Source: Bacillota bacterium
Lineage (GTDB): Bacteria > Bacillota > Clostridia > Acetivibrionales > DTU013
NCBI GenBank assembly: GCA_023433505.1
Contig: JAEZCO010000054.1
Span: 1 to 64,000 of the forward strand
Direction of reading: 5' to 3'
Length of the DNA: 64,000 nucleotides
Shown: piece by piece, positions 52,055-62,244 of the stretch
Layout of the letters: every line of letters begins with the position of its first letter
Numbering within the stretch: the first letter of the stretch is position 1
Position numbers and translations under genes: made by a program
Notes under the pieces: generated by a model
Database searches by the model: none
What the model was told of the DNA's origin: nothing
The model's input: only the letters and a program-made list of their open reading frames with translations

Positions 52055-52615
52055 ATGAACTTAGGAAAAAAATTATTCGAAGTTCGCGAGACTGCCAAAA
52101 TATCGCGTGCGCAGATGGTTGAACTCCTAAAAGAAAAAGGGTTTGACGTAAAAACGTATACGATCAGCAAATGGGAAACTGGGGTGTCAAAACCCACGAT
52201 TGAAGCATTCCTCGCTATTTGCGACATCTGCCGGGTGATGGACATACGACAGACCTTCGCCGGCAAAAGGCTCTTGCGTTTATATGACCTACCAGTCTCA
52301 GCCGGCCTCGGTAATTACCTTGATGATGGTTCTTACGGGATGATTGAGGTTGACAATGCAGTTCCAAGTTTGGCCGATTATGCGGTAAGAGTGAGCGGAA
52401 ATAGTATGATGCCCCGCTTTGTAGATCAGCAAATTATCTTTATCCATGAGCAATCTACTCTGGATGAAGGGGAGATCGGAATCTTCTTCCTGAACAACGA
52501 TACCTATTTAAAAAAGCTTGGGAAGGGGTGTCTGATTTCTTTAAATCCTGAATATGACCCTCTCTCAATTCAGGAACATGGCTTCTTTAGAGTATTTGGA
52601 AAGGTTGTCGGGTAG
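52055..52615 (+). CDS. LexA/CI-like autoproteolytic repressor (XRE + S24)
   Basis: A 186-residue repressor starting at ATG 52055 after GGAGG. An XRE helix-turn-helix occupies about residues 3-60, including KTYTISKWETGVSKPTIEAF. The S24 peptidase-like domain shows a predicted cleavage site A83-G84 in PVSAGLG, catalytic S117 in GNSMMP and K154 in TYLKKLG, the LexA spacing. On DNA damage such proteins cleave themselves and free their operon. The three Shango genes follow after only 28 bp, so it likely gates them. Confidence 0.85.
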   Translation: MNLGKKLFEVRETAKISRAQMVELLKEKGFDVKTYTISKWETGVSKPTIEAFLAICDICRVMDIRQTFAGKRLLRLYDLPVSAGLGNYLDDGSYGMIEVDNAVPSLADYAVRVSGNSMMPRFVDQQIIFIHEQSTLDEGEIGIFFLNNDTYLKKLGKGCLISLNPEYDPLSIQEHGFFRVFGKVVG

Positions 52616-52643
52616 TTCTGAGCAGCTATTTTGAGGTGAAATA

Positions 52644-54347
52644 ATGGACGGATTTACTACAAATAAAAAATATGAGCCATGTAAAATCCCCGGACGGCAG
52701 CAAGTCCAAGGAGACGGGGCTGCTCAGCCGTTGCCTCAGACTAAAACCGGCAAACCTGTTTCCCTTGAGGACGGTTTATTCTATGAGATTGAATACAATT
52801 CCTATCCTATCCCAGGCGTCGGCAAATTTGTTTTGAAGCCGCAAAGAATAGCGGAGCCTGAAAAGGACGAAAAGCGGGATCTCTTTGGTCAGATGAGAGA
52901 GATCGCAAGAGCGCACCCTTCCTCCTATGACAGCTCGAGATTTTTTGATCAGCGGCTCCAACAGGATAAGGCGATCGTCTTTTATAAGCAAGGGATGCTT
53001 ATGAAAGATTTTTCAGATAATTATTCTGGAAATACGCCATTTTCTCAATACTTCCCATATTATCACAGGATGGGATATGAGCAGCTCCGGACATATTTTA
53101 CCTGGCGCACAGAGGTTAGAAAAGGAAATGTCGCCGATACCTCCTTGTCATACGCATTTCTTTATATCTATGAGTTGTTAGGTAACATCGGGGTGAGGGA
53201 CCCACAGGATGGTCTAAATCAGCTGATGTCTTTCTGGAAGGCTTTCAGTGCTTATAATACGTCCATCGACAAGTATGTCCTGCGATGGCTGAAAGATTAC
53301 CATATCTATTACGAACTTCCGCATTCATTTAAGGAATTCATTGATGCAAACAATCTTACCCCGCATTATCCGAAAGTGGCAGACACCGGTAATAACTTTG
53401 ATTTGTTCTGCGCCATATCAAAATATGATATAAGGAAATCAACTTTTTTTACTGAGGATAAAGTGAAGCTAATCATGGATTGTTTCTGCTTCGTAACCAA
53501 TAAGCTCAGGCAAATCTTTGCAGACAGCGGAATGCATTTTGATGAATCGATATTTCAACCGACAAAGAAAATGTCCGAATGGAAACCGTTTAAGGATGCA
53601 TTATTTCATCAATGGCTGAAGCAGACGGACAGGCGGGTTGTGCTATCCGAAAATGAAATTTATATATGCAGCAATAATAAATGGGCTTTCAACACGGTCA
53701 TCACGTCGGAAAACGGCCGGCAGTTGATCGGATACATTATGAAACAGATGGAAGTTGTTTTAAGAAAGGTTACGAAATATAAGTTTAAGCTCTCAGCAAA
53801 CATCAATACGGTCACGCATGAAGCCGTCGGCAAATTAAATAAAGCAGGTTTACCGCTTGAAATAATCGTAAGCGACGCGACCAATGAGTTCTATAAAGAA
53901 GCGACCAAAACTGTCGTAACAGTGGATCATGGAACATTGTCCCGAATCAGGCAAGAAGCTCTGGTCACACAGGAAAAATTGATCGTGCCGGAGCAGGAAA
54001 AACAGTTCGATCCGGTTATTTTCGTTCAAAAATCACTTGATTTATCTTATACAGCTACGCAGGACAAGCCTTCCATGCTGCCGCCTGAAATTGAACCAAC
54101 TCCCGTGTACGATGCTTGGAAGAGTTTGAAAAACAAATTAACCGAAATAGAAATCAAAGCATTATCCGTGGTGCTGCACGGTGAGATAGAATTAAAGAAA
54201 TACGCTGATGAATGCGGTATCATGCTGGAAGTTCTTCTTGAAGGGATCAACGAAAAGGCGATTGATTTCATTGGCGACAACCTTTTAGATGATGAATTCG
54301 TTTTATACGATGACTATAAAGAACAAGTAAAGGAATTGATAGGATGA
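52644..54347 (+). CDS. sngA: Shango anti-phage protein SngA (TerB-domain)
   Basis: A 567-residue protein with a TerB-N-like region (HRMGYEQLRTYFTWRTEVRK, then SYAFLYIYELL at about 145-185) and a long helical C-terminal part. In the Shango system the first gene encodes a TerB-domain protein, followed by an ATPase and a helicase, exactly the order here. GAGGTG precedes the ATG; the stop overlaps the next start by four bases. How SngA takes part in phage defence is not settled. No catalytic motif is visible. Confidence 0.75.
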   Translation: MDGFTTNKKYEPCKIPGRQQVQGDGAAQPLPQTKTGKPVSLEDGLFYEIEYNSYPIPGVGKFVLKPQRIAEPEKDEKRDLFGQMREIARAHPSSYDSSRFFDQRLQQDKAIVFYKQGMLMKDFSDNYSGNTPFSQYFPYYHRMGYEQLRTYFTWRTEVRKGNVADTSLSYAFLYIYELLGNIGVRDPQDGLNQLMSFWKAFSAYNTSIDKYVLRWLKDYHIYYELPHSFKEFIDANNLTPHYPKVADTGNNFDLFCAISKYDIRKSTFFTEDKVKLIMDCFCFVTNKLRQIFADSGMHFDESIFQPTKKMSEWKPFKDALFHQWLKQTDRRVVLSENEIYICSNNKWAFNTVITSENGRQLIGYIMKQMEVVLRKVTKYKFKLSANINTVTHEAVGKLNKAGLPLEIIVSDATNEFYKEATKTVVTVDHGTLSRIRQEALVTQEKLIVPEQEKQFDPVIFVQKSLDLSYTATQDKPSMLPPEIEPTPVYDAWKSLKNKLTEIEIKALSVVLHGEIELKKYADECGIMLEVLLEGINEKAIDFIGDNLLDDEFVLYDDYKEQVKELIG

Positions 54348-55666
54348 GTATTGCAAGTCAAGTGCCGAACAGAATAGCGAACATCTTAATAAACGCCTTA
54401 AAAGGCGGAGTTGTGCCGAGAGTAGGCCTCGAATATATCACGGTAGGCCGAACCCAGGAGATTGCCGCCATACTTCACGATATTGAGATGATTGAGGAAG
54501 GCAGCGCGTCTTTCCGTTTTATCGTCGGTAAATATGGCAGCGGGAAGAGCTTTCTGCTCCAGACAATACGAAATTACGCCACGGCTAAGGGCTTTGTGGT
54601 TGTGGATGCGGACCTTTCACCGGAACGCCGGTTTGCCGGCACCAAAGGCCAGGGATTGGCTACCTATAAGGAGTTGATCCAGAATCTTTCTACCAAATCA
54701 AAACCGGACGGCAGTGCTCTTCCGTTGATACTTGAAAAATGGATATCCGGTATTCAAGCAACCGTTAAGGCTCAGCCTGATGTGAGCGAGGATGAATTTG
54801 ACGGCCGGGTCGAAAGGCAAATCTACACAGTCGCAAGTTCGCTGGAAGGAATGGTCAATGGATTTGAATTTGCCAAGGCTGTGGTCATTTATTGGAAGGC
54901 TTACAAGCAGGACGACGCGGCGATGAAATCAAATGTGTTGAAGTGGTTTCGGGGAGAATATCCCTCCCGGAAAGAAGCAAAGGATGATTTGGGAATCAAT
55001 TTCATTGTTAACGATGAGACTTGGTATGACTTCTTGAAGATATTCGCTGCGTTTCTGGTGGGAGCCGGGTATAAAGGGATGCTTGTCGTTATAGACGAAC
55101 TGGTCAATATCTTCAAAATACCGAACTCCATCACCAGAGCTAACAACTACGAGAAAATTCTTACCATGTATAACGACGTATTACAAGGAAAAGCGAGCCA
55201 TATCGGTTTCCTTATGGGTGGAACGCCTCAATGCCTTGAAGACAAGTATAAAGGCGTATTCAGCTATGAAGCATTACGATCCCGCTTGGCCGAGGGGCAC
55301 TTCGCCACCGCTGATATCAAAGACCTTTCAGCGCCCATCATCCGACTGCAGATGCTGTCGCAGGAGGAGATGTATATTCTTGTGGAGAAGCTTTTGAACA
55401 TCCATGCCCAGCTTTATAATTACACTTCCACCTTGTCCCATGACGAATTGGTCTATTTCTTAACGGTAGAATATAACCGTGTCGGTGCTGAGACACATAT
55501 TACCCCGCGTGAGATCATCCGCGATTTTATCGAATTGGTCAACATCCTGCACCAGAATCCGCAGAAAAGCGTTACTGAGATTTTAGGCGGCAATAGCTTT
55601 GAAATGGCCAAAGGCGGGCTATCTGACGAAGATATACACAGCGAATTCCAAGAATTTGAGGTATAA
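54344..55666 (+). CDS. sngB: Shango anti-phage ATPase SngB (DUF2791/BrxD-like)
   Basis: A 440-residue AAA-type ATPase of the DUF2791/BrxD group. Walker A is GKYGSGKS at 62-69, and Walker B-like sequence is LVVIDELVNIF near residue 250. Related BrxD proteins work with an Lhr-type helicase in some BREX systems, and here the helicase gene follows five bases later. The start overlaps the TerB gene (ATGA), so the three are made together. The protein appears complete. Confidence 0.82.
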   Translation: MSIASQVPNRIANILINALKGGVVPRVGLEYITVGRTQEIAAILHDIEMIEEGSASFRFIVGKYGSGKSFLLQTIRNYATAKGFVVVDADLSPERRFAGTKGQGLATYKELIQNLSTKSKPDGSALPLILEKWISGIQATVKAQPDVSEDEFDGRVERQIYTVASSLEGMVNGFEFAKAVVIYWKAYKQDDAAMKSNVLKWFRGEYPSRKEAKDDLGINFIVNDETWYDFLKIFAAFLVGAGYKGMLVVIDELVNIFKIPNSITRANNYEKILTMYNDVLQGKASHIGFLMGGTPQCLEDKYKGVFSYEALRSRLAEGHFATADIKDLSAPIIRLQMLSQEEMYILVEKLLNIHAQLYNYTSTLSHDELVYFLTVEYNRVGAETHITPREIIRDFIELVNILHQNPQKSVTEILGGNSFEMAKGGLSDEDIHSEFQEFEV

Positions 55667-55671
55667 GGATT

Positions 55672-57897
55672 ATGGATGTTTTTAATAGACTCGCACCCTT
55701 TATTCAAGACTTTATTTATCAAAACAAGTGGGAGGAATTAAGAGGTAACCAGGTTGCGGCCTGCGAGGTTATCTTCGGCAGCGGCGACAATCTGCTCTTA
55801 TCTTCCGGGACTGCTTCCGGTAAGACAGAGGCGGCCTTTCTGCCGGTGCTTACCGAACTATATAATAAGCCTTCATGCTCGGTGGGGGTCATGTACATAT
55901 CGCCGCTCAAGGCGTTGATCAATGACCAGTTTAAGCGGCTGGAACAGATGCTTCTCGATTCCAACCTCCCCGTCACAAAATGGCACGGCGACGCCTCACA
56001 GACCCAAAAGAACAAGCTTATTAAAAATCCGGAGGGGTTGCTGCAAATCACGCCGGAGTCATTAGAAAGCCTAATTACCAATAAACGCGGTGCCTGCCTG
56101 TCAATGTTCTCCGATTTGCGGTTTGTTATCATTGACGAGGTCCACTACTTCATGCGGGATGTCCGGGGCTTGCAACTGCTTTGTGTCCTTGAGCGGCTTA
56201 AGCAGCTGACAGCTATAAATCCCCGGCGGATTGGCTTATCCGCGACTTTGGGAGATGTTACTCTGGCTCAAAATTGGTTGAATACCGGTACCGGCCGGAA
56301 ATGCGCCGCTCCCATTGTTGAAGAAGGAAAAAAGCGTGTCAGGCTTCATATCGAACGCTTCGTAAATTACGCCGAAGAACGTGATCTTGTTGAGAGAGAC
56401 GGAAGCGGGAATGTTGTCAATGTCAACTCCGGGGATATAGGCGACCGCGAACATTATGAATATCTTTTCAAACAAACGCTGGATAAAAAGACTATTATCT
56501 TCACCAACAGTCGGGAAGAGACAGAATTTGTCCTTGCTCATTTACGCGAAATAGCCTTGAAAAATAAAGCACCTGATGTTTATCGGGTCCACCACGGGAA
56601 TGTTTCGGCTCTGCTACGGGAAAATACGGAGGATGAAATGAGATCCGCTGATGAAAAGATTGTGACTGGCGCCACTGTTACTCTGGAGCTGGGCATCGAC
56701 ATAGGTTCCCTTGACCAGGCCGTTCAAGTTGGCGCGCCGCTCAATGTCTCCAGTTTCGCTCAGCGTTTGGGCCGGTGCGGCCGGCGGGGACAAGTTCCTC
56801 AGCTGCTTTTTACTTTTGTGGAGAGTATAAGGATAAATTCCGGCGATATTCTCGGACCGATCAATTGGGAATTTATCCGGACAATCGGCATCATTGAACT
56901 TTATTTAAAAGATCACTGGATGGAGCCCATCCCGCCGCAAAATCATGCGTACAACCTTTTGTATCATCAGACGATGAGCTGCTTAAAAAGCAACGGAGAG
57001 ATGTCGGCGGCAGGCCTTGCCCAGTCGGTCCTTTCGCTGGGTTGTTTTAAAAACATTCCGCAAGAGGATTATAAACAGCTGCTCTCCCACATGATCAACA
57101 TCGATCAGTTGCAGCGTACCGAGCATGGCGGGTTGATTATCGGGCGCGAAGGTGAAAAGATCGTAAACAGCCATAAATTCCTGACCGTGTTCCTTGCGCC
57201 GGAATATCTGCTGGTAAAAGACGAAAACCGCACCATCGGTACGGTTGATAAGGTCTACCCCGTTGGTACCCGTTTTGCGCTGGCGGGCATAGCATGGGAG
57301 ACCGTGGATGTAAATGAAAAATCGAAAGTTATCTTTGTAAAAAGGGTTCCGGGCATATCCGTTGTGGACTGGAATGTGGACTTTAATGCCGAGCTCCATA
57401 CCGTCCTGGTCCGCAAGGTACGCAGCGTTTTAAAAGAGGATGCTCCTTATCCTTATTTAAGCGTCCGCTGTCAGGAAAGATTAGCCGAAATTCAATATAT
57501 TGCCCGCAACAGCGGCATACTGGATAACCTCGTGACCCCGCTGTCTGATAGAAAATATGCCGTCTTTCCCTGGGTAGGAACAAGACAGTTAGTGACCTTG
57601 AACTACGCTTTACGGCACAGAAAAATAAAGAGTAAACTTCCTTGGATCACCTGTGTTTATCTTGAGGTGATTTTCGATGGGACAAAAGAGGAGTTGGAGA
57701 ATGTGATCCACGATATTCTTCATCGTGACCTTGACCTTTATGACTTGCCGTTGCCCGACAAGGTGCAGATCGACGGAAAGTATAACGAGTTCGTTCCGCT
57801 TGAGCTCCTTCGCAAGCAATTCATTGAAGATTATCTTGATTTTGAGGGACTCAAGAATGCGAATTGCCAAGGAAAAGCAAAGAGGCTTGATTCATAA
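55672..57897 (+). CDS. sngC: Shango anti-phage helicase SngC (Lhr/BrxHI-like)
   Basis: A 741-residue superfamily 2 helicase. Motif I SGTASGKT at 45-52, Ia ISPLKALIND, DEVH motif II in VIIDEVHYF, motif III-like LSATLGD, motif V ATVTLELGIDIGSLDQ and motif VI QRLGRCGRRGQ are all present. Beyond residue ~400 is a winged-helix and Lhr-like C-terminal region. Lhr/BrxHI helicases unwind DNA and act with BrxD-type ATPases. It closes the repressor-TerB-ATPase-helicase operon, and a hairpin overlaps its last codons. Confidence 0.83.
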   Translation: MDVFNRLAPFIQDFIYQNKWEELRGNQVAACEVIFGSGDNLLLSSGTASGKTEAAFLPVLTELYNKPSCSVGVMYISPLKALINDQFKRLEQMLLDSNLPVTKWHGDASQTQKNKLIKNPEGLLQITPESLESLITNKRGACLSMFSDLRFVIIDEVHYFMRDVRGLQLLCVLERLKQLTAINPRRIGLSATLGDVTLAQNWLNTGTGRKCAAPIVEEGKKRVRLHIERFVNYAEERDLVERDGSGNVVNVNSGDIGDREHYEYLFKQTLDKKTIIFTNSREETEFVLAHLREIALKNKAPDVYRVHHGNVSALLRENTEDEMRSADEKIVTGATVTLELGIDIGSLDQAVQVGAPLNVSSFAQRLGRCGRRGQVPQLLFTFVESIRINSGDILGPINWEFIRTIGIIELYLKDHWMEPIPPQNHAYNLLYHQTMSCLKSNGEMSAAGLAQSVLSLGCFKNIPQEDYKQLLSHMINIDQLQRTEHGGLIIGREGEKIVNSHKFLTVFLAPEYLLVKDENRTIGTVDKVYPVGTRFALAGIAWETVDVNEKSKVIFVKRVPGISVVDWNVDFNAELHTVLVRKVRSVLKEDAPYPYLSVRCQERLAEIQYIARNSGILDNLVTPLSDRKYAVFPWVGTRQLVTLNYALRHRKIKSKLPWITCVYLEVIFDGTKEELENVIHDILHRDLDLYDLPLPDKVQIDGKYNEFVPLELLRKQFIEDYLDFEGLKNANCQGKAKRLDS

Positions 57898-57934
57898 CCC
57901 TTATAAAAGCCATAGGATTTAAGAATCAAGCCTC
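57882..57934 (+). terminator. Terminator overlapping the end of the helicase gene
   Basis: GAGGCTTGATTC at 57882-57893 and GAATCAAGCCTC at 57923-57934 pair perfectly over 12 bp with a ~29-nt loop. The left arm covers the last helicase codons; AATTCTTTAAATT follows. Confidence 0.6.
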
Positions 57935-58389
57935 AATTCTTTAAATTAATTTAATGGAATATTGATACTTCATGTTTTCATTCAGGCAATAACCGCTGAT
58001 AGCTCCTCTTCTTTAGCAAAGGCCTGCTATTTAAACTGCGGCAAGTAGTCCTTATGGCTTTCTAACAGTTCATCGACCATTTTGGGATTTGCTTTATAAA
58101 GGCTTATTCAGCTTTCAATGTACAGCTTGCATGGTAAGGGTGTTCAACTTTTCCGGTTCAACTGTTCACCTCCAGCGGTCAAGGTGTTTTTCCCCGCGAA
58201 ATATTCAAAACTGCCGCCGTCGAAAATGATTGGATCAAAATTTTCTATAAAATATGGTTCTGCAAAAATGACCATGGTTCATCAACTTTCGCTAACTTGT
58301 AGAGATTAAAAACCTCATGCTATAGTAAAATTGTTCGATTCGGATAGGGTTATTCGGCACAATATTGGCATCAGATTGGAAGGAAATCT
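57935..58389. other. Intergenic region before the second sugar ABC operon
   Basis: No supported gene is seen. Short frames here have no ribosome site and no family pattern. The operon promoter should lie near 58320-58370, but no clear consensus pair was found. GGAAGGAAA precedes the permease start. Confidence 0.4.
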
Positions 58390-59328
58390 ATGGAGAGAGT
58401 AAAAGCCGTAAGAAATTTTCACACTTCAACAAATATCAAAAGAATTCTGTCAAATTGGCAGCTGTATGTTTTTGTTCTCCCTGCAGTTGCATACTACCTT
58501 ATCCTGCAATATTGGCCGATGTATGGCTTGCAGATTGCGTTCAAGAATTTTAATGCCGGGCTTGGCTTCGAAGGAAGCAAATGGGTGGGCTTCTCCCATT
58601 TTGAGAGGCTTTTCAACTCATATTTCTTTGGGGATTTAATGATAAATACGTTAAGGACAAGTCTTCTGACATTATTGTTCGGATTCCCTGCACCGATAAT
58701 ATTGGCACTGCTTATCAATGAGCTGAAAAATGTTGCATATAAGAAAACCGTGCAGACCATCACCTATGCTCCCTATTTTATTTCATCCGTCGTCATGGTC
58801 GGTATTGTCATGCTGTTTCTTTCGCCCAGCAGCGGCATTATCAACCACGTAATAGAACTGCTGGGATATGAGCCGGTTGCGTTCATGCAGAAGCCTGAAA
58901 TGTTCACAGGCATCTATGTATTTACAAGAATATGGCAGGATTCAGGCTGGAATGCAGTAATATTCTTTGCCGCATTAGCGTCCGTTGATAAGGAGCTGTA
59001 TCAGGCTGCTTTCATTGATGGAGCAAACAAGATTCAACGGATAATTCATATCAATCTTCCTGCCATAATACCGACAATCGTAGTTCTTCTGATTCTAAGA
59101 TGCGGTTCACTGATGGATCTGAGCTACGAAATGATTTTCCTGATGCAGAATCCCACAAATCTGAGTGCCTCAGAGGTTATTTCAACCTATGTCTATAAAG
59201 CCGGTCTACTTAATGCAGATTATAGCTTTGCAACAGCCGTTGGACTGTTCAATTCGATTATAAATTGTGCCCTTTTACTCATTGTAAACAGGGTAGTACG
59301 ATGGCTGAAGGTGGATGGATTATGGTAA
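58390..59328 (+). CDS. Sugar ABC transporter permease (LplB-like), second operon
   Basis: A 312-residue permease with about six transmembrane helices and the EAA loop LYQAAFIDGANKIQRIIHIN. It is closely parallel in length and sequence to the permease at 6349 (shared NLSASEVISTYVYKAGL-type segment), suggesting the two operons are paralogous importers. No ATPase gene is present, so a shared ATPase is expected. Start ATG is supported by GGAAGGAAA. Confidence 0.88.
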   Translation: MERVKAVRNFHTSTNIKRILSNWQLYVFVLPAVAYYLILQYWPMYGLQIAFKNFNAGLGFEGSKWVGFSHFERLFNSYFFGDLMINTLRTSLLTLLFGFPAPIILALLINELKNVAYKKTVQTITYAPYFISSVVMVGIVMLFLSPSSGIINHVIELLGYEPVAFMQKPEMFTGIYVFTRIWQDSGWNAVIFFAALASVDKELYQAAFIDGANKIQRIIHINLPAIIPTIVVLLILRCGSLMDLSYEMIFLMQNPTNLSASEVISTYVYKAGLLNADYSFATAVGLFNSIINCALLLIVNRVVRWLKVDGLW

Positions 59329-59381
59329 TGACAGGCAGATTACACAAGGCTGGCAAATAATCATTTTGGAGGAAAAGTCAC

Positions 59382-60278
59382 ATGAAAAATCAATCGTTTG
59401 GCGACAAGGCCTTCGATATATCAAATTTAATCATTACCTCTGCAATAACTTTGACAATATTATATCCACTGATATACATATTGAGTGCATCAGTAAGCGA
59501 CCCTACATATGTACAGTCGGGCAAGATGTGGCTTTTGCCTGAAGGCTTTACGCTGCAGGGCTATGAGAGGCTATTGCAATATGATGAAATATGGACGGGG
59601 TATGCAAATACAATCCTGTATACTGTCGGCGGAACGTTGCTCAATCTTGTTGTGACACTCCCATGTGCGTATGCCTTGTCACGGAAAGATTTCTTGGGAC
59701 GCAGTTTCATTTTCACTGCAATTATAATCACAATGTTTTTCAACGGCGGTATGATACCGACTTATCTTGTCATTAAGCAGCTTGGGCTTCTTGATACAAG
59801 AATGATGATGATTATTACCGGTGCCACATCGGCATACAATCTTATTGTCTGCCGCACCTTTTTCAGTACGACGATTCCCGTCGAGATGCAGGAGGCAGGT
59901 TTCATGGACGGATGCTCAAATGCTCGTTTCTTTTACAGCATCATACTTCCATTGTCAAAACCCATCGTGGCAGTCATGTGCCTGTTTTTCGGCGTATGGC
60001 ATTGGAACAACTATTTCCATTCCATGATTTATCTGAGCAGAAGGGAATTATACCCGCTGCAGCTGTTCCTTAGAGAAATACTGGTTCAACAGCAAATGGC
60101 AGTGCAGATGCTGGCAGCCGGTGACTCAGCGGTGGATGCACTTGACAAGCAGGCGAAGATTGCCGAGATGGTTAAATACAGTTCGATTATCGTTGCAACC
60201 CTGCCCGTCATCGCTGTATACCCATTCTTGCAGAAATTCTTTGTACAGGGCGTGACACTGGGGGCTGTCAAAGGCTGA
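59382..60278 (+). CDS. Sugar ABC transporter permease (YtcP/LplC-like), second operon
   Basis: A 298-residue second permease with six hydrophobic helices and the EAA loop EMQEAGFMDGCSNARFFYSI. It follows the first permease by 53 bp with a GGAGG ribosome site, and resembles the 7370 permease (shared MFFNGGMIPTYLVIKQL-type segment). It is of normal length. Confidence 0.88.
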   Translation: MKNQSFGDKAFDISNLIITSAITLTILYPLIYILSASVSDPTYVQSGKMWLLPEGFTLQGYERLLQYDEIWTGYANTILYTVGGTLLNLVVTLPCAYALSRKDFLGRSFIFTAIIITMFFNGGMIPTYLVIKQLGLLDTRMMMIITGATSAYNLIVCRTFFSTTIPVEMQEAGFMDGCSNARFFYSIILPLSKPIVAVMCLFFGVWHWNNYFHSMIYLSRRELYPLQLFLREILVQQQMAVQMLAAGDSAVDALDKQAKIAEMVKYSSIIVATLPVIAVYPFLQKFFVQGVTLGAVKG

Positions 60279-60344
60279 TTGCCCCGGTTAACTGCGAATA
60301 ATACATAAAAATGTATTATAAATATAACAAAAGGAGCGAAAAGT

Positions 60345-62015
60345 ATGAAAACAAGGAAAAAGGCGGCATTATTTCTGACATTGGTTATGCTGGCAGGAAC
60401 TTTTTTAGCCGGATGCGGCCAGGGAACAGGCACGGATAACCAATCCGGCACCGGTTCTGCAGGCCAGACTGCCGTAAATACTGCGGCAGCCGCAGGGGAT
60501 TCGAATTTCAACCCGACTGGCATGCCTGTCGTAAAGGAACAGATCACTTTAAAGGTTATGGGATCCAAGGGAGCCATGGAAGGTGACTGGAATGAGATGG
60601 ATTATTTCAAAAACATGACCAAGTTAACAAACATCAAATTCGATATTGAAGCAATCCCCTCGGAAAGCTGGACAGAAAAGAAAAATCTTGCATTTGCTTC
60701 GGGCAATCTGCCTGATGTATTCATGTCAAATCCGGGCCTGTCAAGTATTGAGCAGGGTACCTATGGCCCTCAGGGCACACTTGTAGCTTTGAACGATTAT
60801 ATTGAGAAATACGGCGAAAATATCAAGGCCATGTTTGATAAGCTCACCTATATAAAAGGTGTGACAACTGCAGCCGATGGCAAAATATATGCGCTTCCCC
60901 GCATAAATGAACTGCCGCGTGACATGCACAACCGCTACTGGATTAACACAAAATGGCTTAAGAACGTCGGTCAAGAGATGCCCGCCACACTGGACGATTA
61001 TTATAATGCATTGGTTGCATTCAGGGACAAGGATCCCAACCAGAACGGCAAGGCCGATGAGATTCCTGTTGCCAACGACAACTCGGGCTCCAACATAGAC
61101 GGGCTGATTCTGGCTGCCCTTGGCTTTGACGTCATGAATCTCACATCGGAGTCCAAACCTGAATTGTTTGACGCCAGAGATGGTAAGGTCATCTTTATAC
61201 CGGTGACGGATGAATACAGATACTATCTGGAATATATGAACCGTCTGTATAAGGAAAAGCTGCTTGACAATGAATCCTTTACGCAAACCAGCCAGCAGCT
61301 CAATGCAAAGGGCAAAGAGATACGCCTGGGTTCTTTCTACGCTGCGGCATCCTATCTGACAACAACTGTGGAAGAAGGCTACAATTATACGCTGCTGGGT
61401 CCCCTGACCTCTCAGTTCAGCAATAAGAAGCTGGTTCCTACCACCGGCGGTATAAGCGGCGAAGGCGTCATTGCCATTACAAAAGCCAACAAATATCCTG
61501 AAGCCACTTTCCGATGGATTGATTATTGCTATTCAAGGGAAGGCTCCATCCTTGGTGAGGTTGGCTCGGAAGGCACCGGCTGGAACTGGGTTGACAAGAG
61601 CAAAGGGACATGGGATAAAATCACGGCGGGAGGGTATTCGACTGCAGAAGAAACCAGGGCGGCTATAATAACTCCCCCCGGAACTCCGCCGGCATGGTAT
61701 CCGACGGATTTTGCCCTTGGACAAGGCTCAAAAAATGCATTATGGCTCAACGAATTGACAGATAAAAATTACAAGGAATATTTCAATTATAAATTCCCGT
61801 CACTTTTCTTTACAGAAGAGGAACAGAACGCAATAAAAGCAATACAGCTGGATATGGAGAAATACGTGAAGGAAAGCAGAGCGCGCTTTATTATCGGAGA
61901 TATGAGCCTCAATGAGTGGGATACATATAAGAATACCCTCACCAAGATGAAGCTTGATGAACTGCTTAAATATGAACAAGCTGCATATGACCGTTATCTC
62001 AGCGCTGTAAAGTAA
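60345..62015 (+). CDS. Extracellular sugar-binding lipoprotein (LplA-like), second operon
   Basis: A 556-residue lipoprotein: signal with lipobox FLAGC at about residues 20-24, a Gly/Ser/Thr-rich linker and a type-1 solute-binding fold. The recurring RDKDPNQNGKADEIPV segment matches DPNGNSKKDEIPL in the lipoprotein at 8327, so the two are paralogues. An AGGAG site lies eight bases before the ATG. It captures an oligosaccharide for the two permeases upstream. A strong terminator ends the operon. Confidence 0.88.
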   Translation: MKTRKKAALFLTLVMLAGTFLAGCGQGTGTDNQSGTGSAGQTAVNTAAAAGDSNFNPTGMPVVKEQITLKVMGSKGAMEGDWNEMDYFKNMTKLTNIKFDIEAIPSESWTEKKNLAFASGNLPDVFMSNPGLSSIEQGTYGPQGTLVALNDYIEKYGENIKAMFDKLTYIKGVTTAADGKIYALPRINELPRDMHNRYWINTKWLKNVGQEMPATLDDYYNALVAFRDKDPNQNGKADEIPVANDNSGSNIDGLILAALGFDVMNLTSESKPELFDARDGKVIFIPVTDEYRYYLEYMNRLYKEKLLDNESFTQTSQQLNAKGKEIRLGSFYAAASYLTTTVEEGYNYTLLGPLTSQFSNKKLVPTTGGISGEGVIAITKANKYPEATFRWIDYCYSREGSILGEVGSEGTGWNWVDKSKGTWDKITAGGYSTAEETRAAIITPPGTPPAWYPTDFALGQGSKNALWLNELTDKNYKEYFNYKFPSLFFTEEEQNAIKAIQLDMEKYVKESRARFIIGDMSLNEWDTYKNTLTKMKLDELLKYEQAAYDRYLSAVK

Positions 62016-62040
62016 TAGCTATTGTTGCTGGACAACATAT

Positions 62041-62068
62041 AAAAAAGAGGCCTTGGGGCCTCTTTTTT
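62041..62068. terminator. Terminator of the second sugar ABC operon
   Basis: AAAAAAGAGGCC-TTGG-GGCCTCTTTTTT is a perfect stem-loop with a T-run, 23 bp after the lipoprotein stop. It can also serve the convergent gene. Confidence 0.9.
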
Positions 62069-62244
62069 GTATAGTTGGATATTTTATAACGACCTAATTC
62101 AAAAGCAGCGGAGTTTCAACGAGGCTGGTCACAAATGCCCTGCATTTGCTGCTCGCCCATGCATCCCGGGCGGGAGATATGCTCACCGCCTGAAAACCAA
62201 TGCGGTACCCGTCCCCTATAGAGGTGTGGGACATATGGTCCTCG

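Noticed and set aside
58118..58309. A 63-codon frame before the second ABC operon
   Set aside because: No ribosome site or family resemblance; intergenic.
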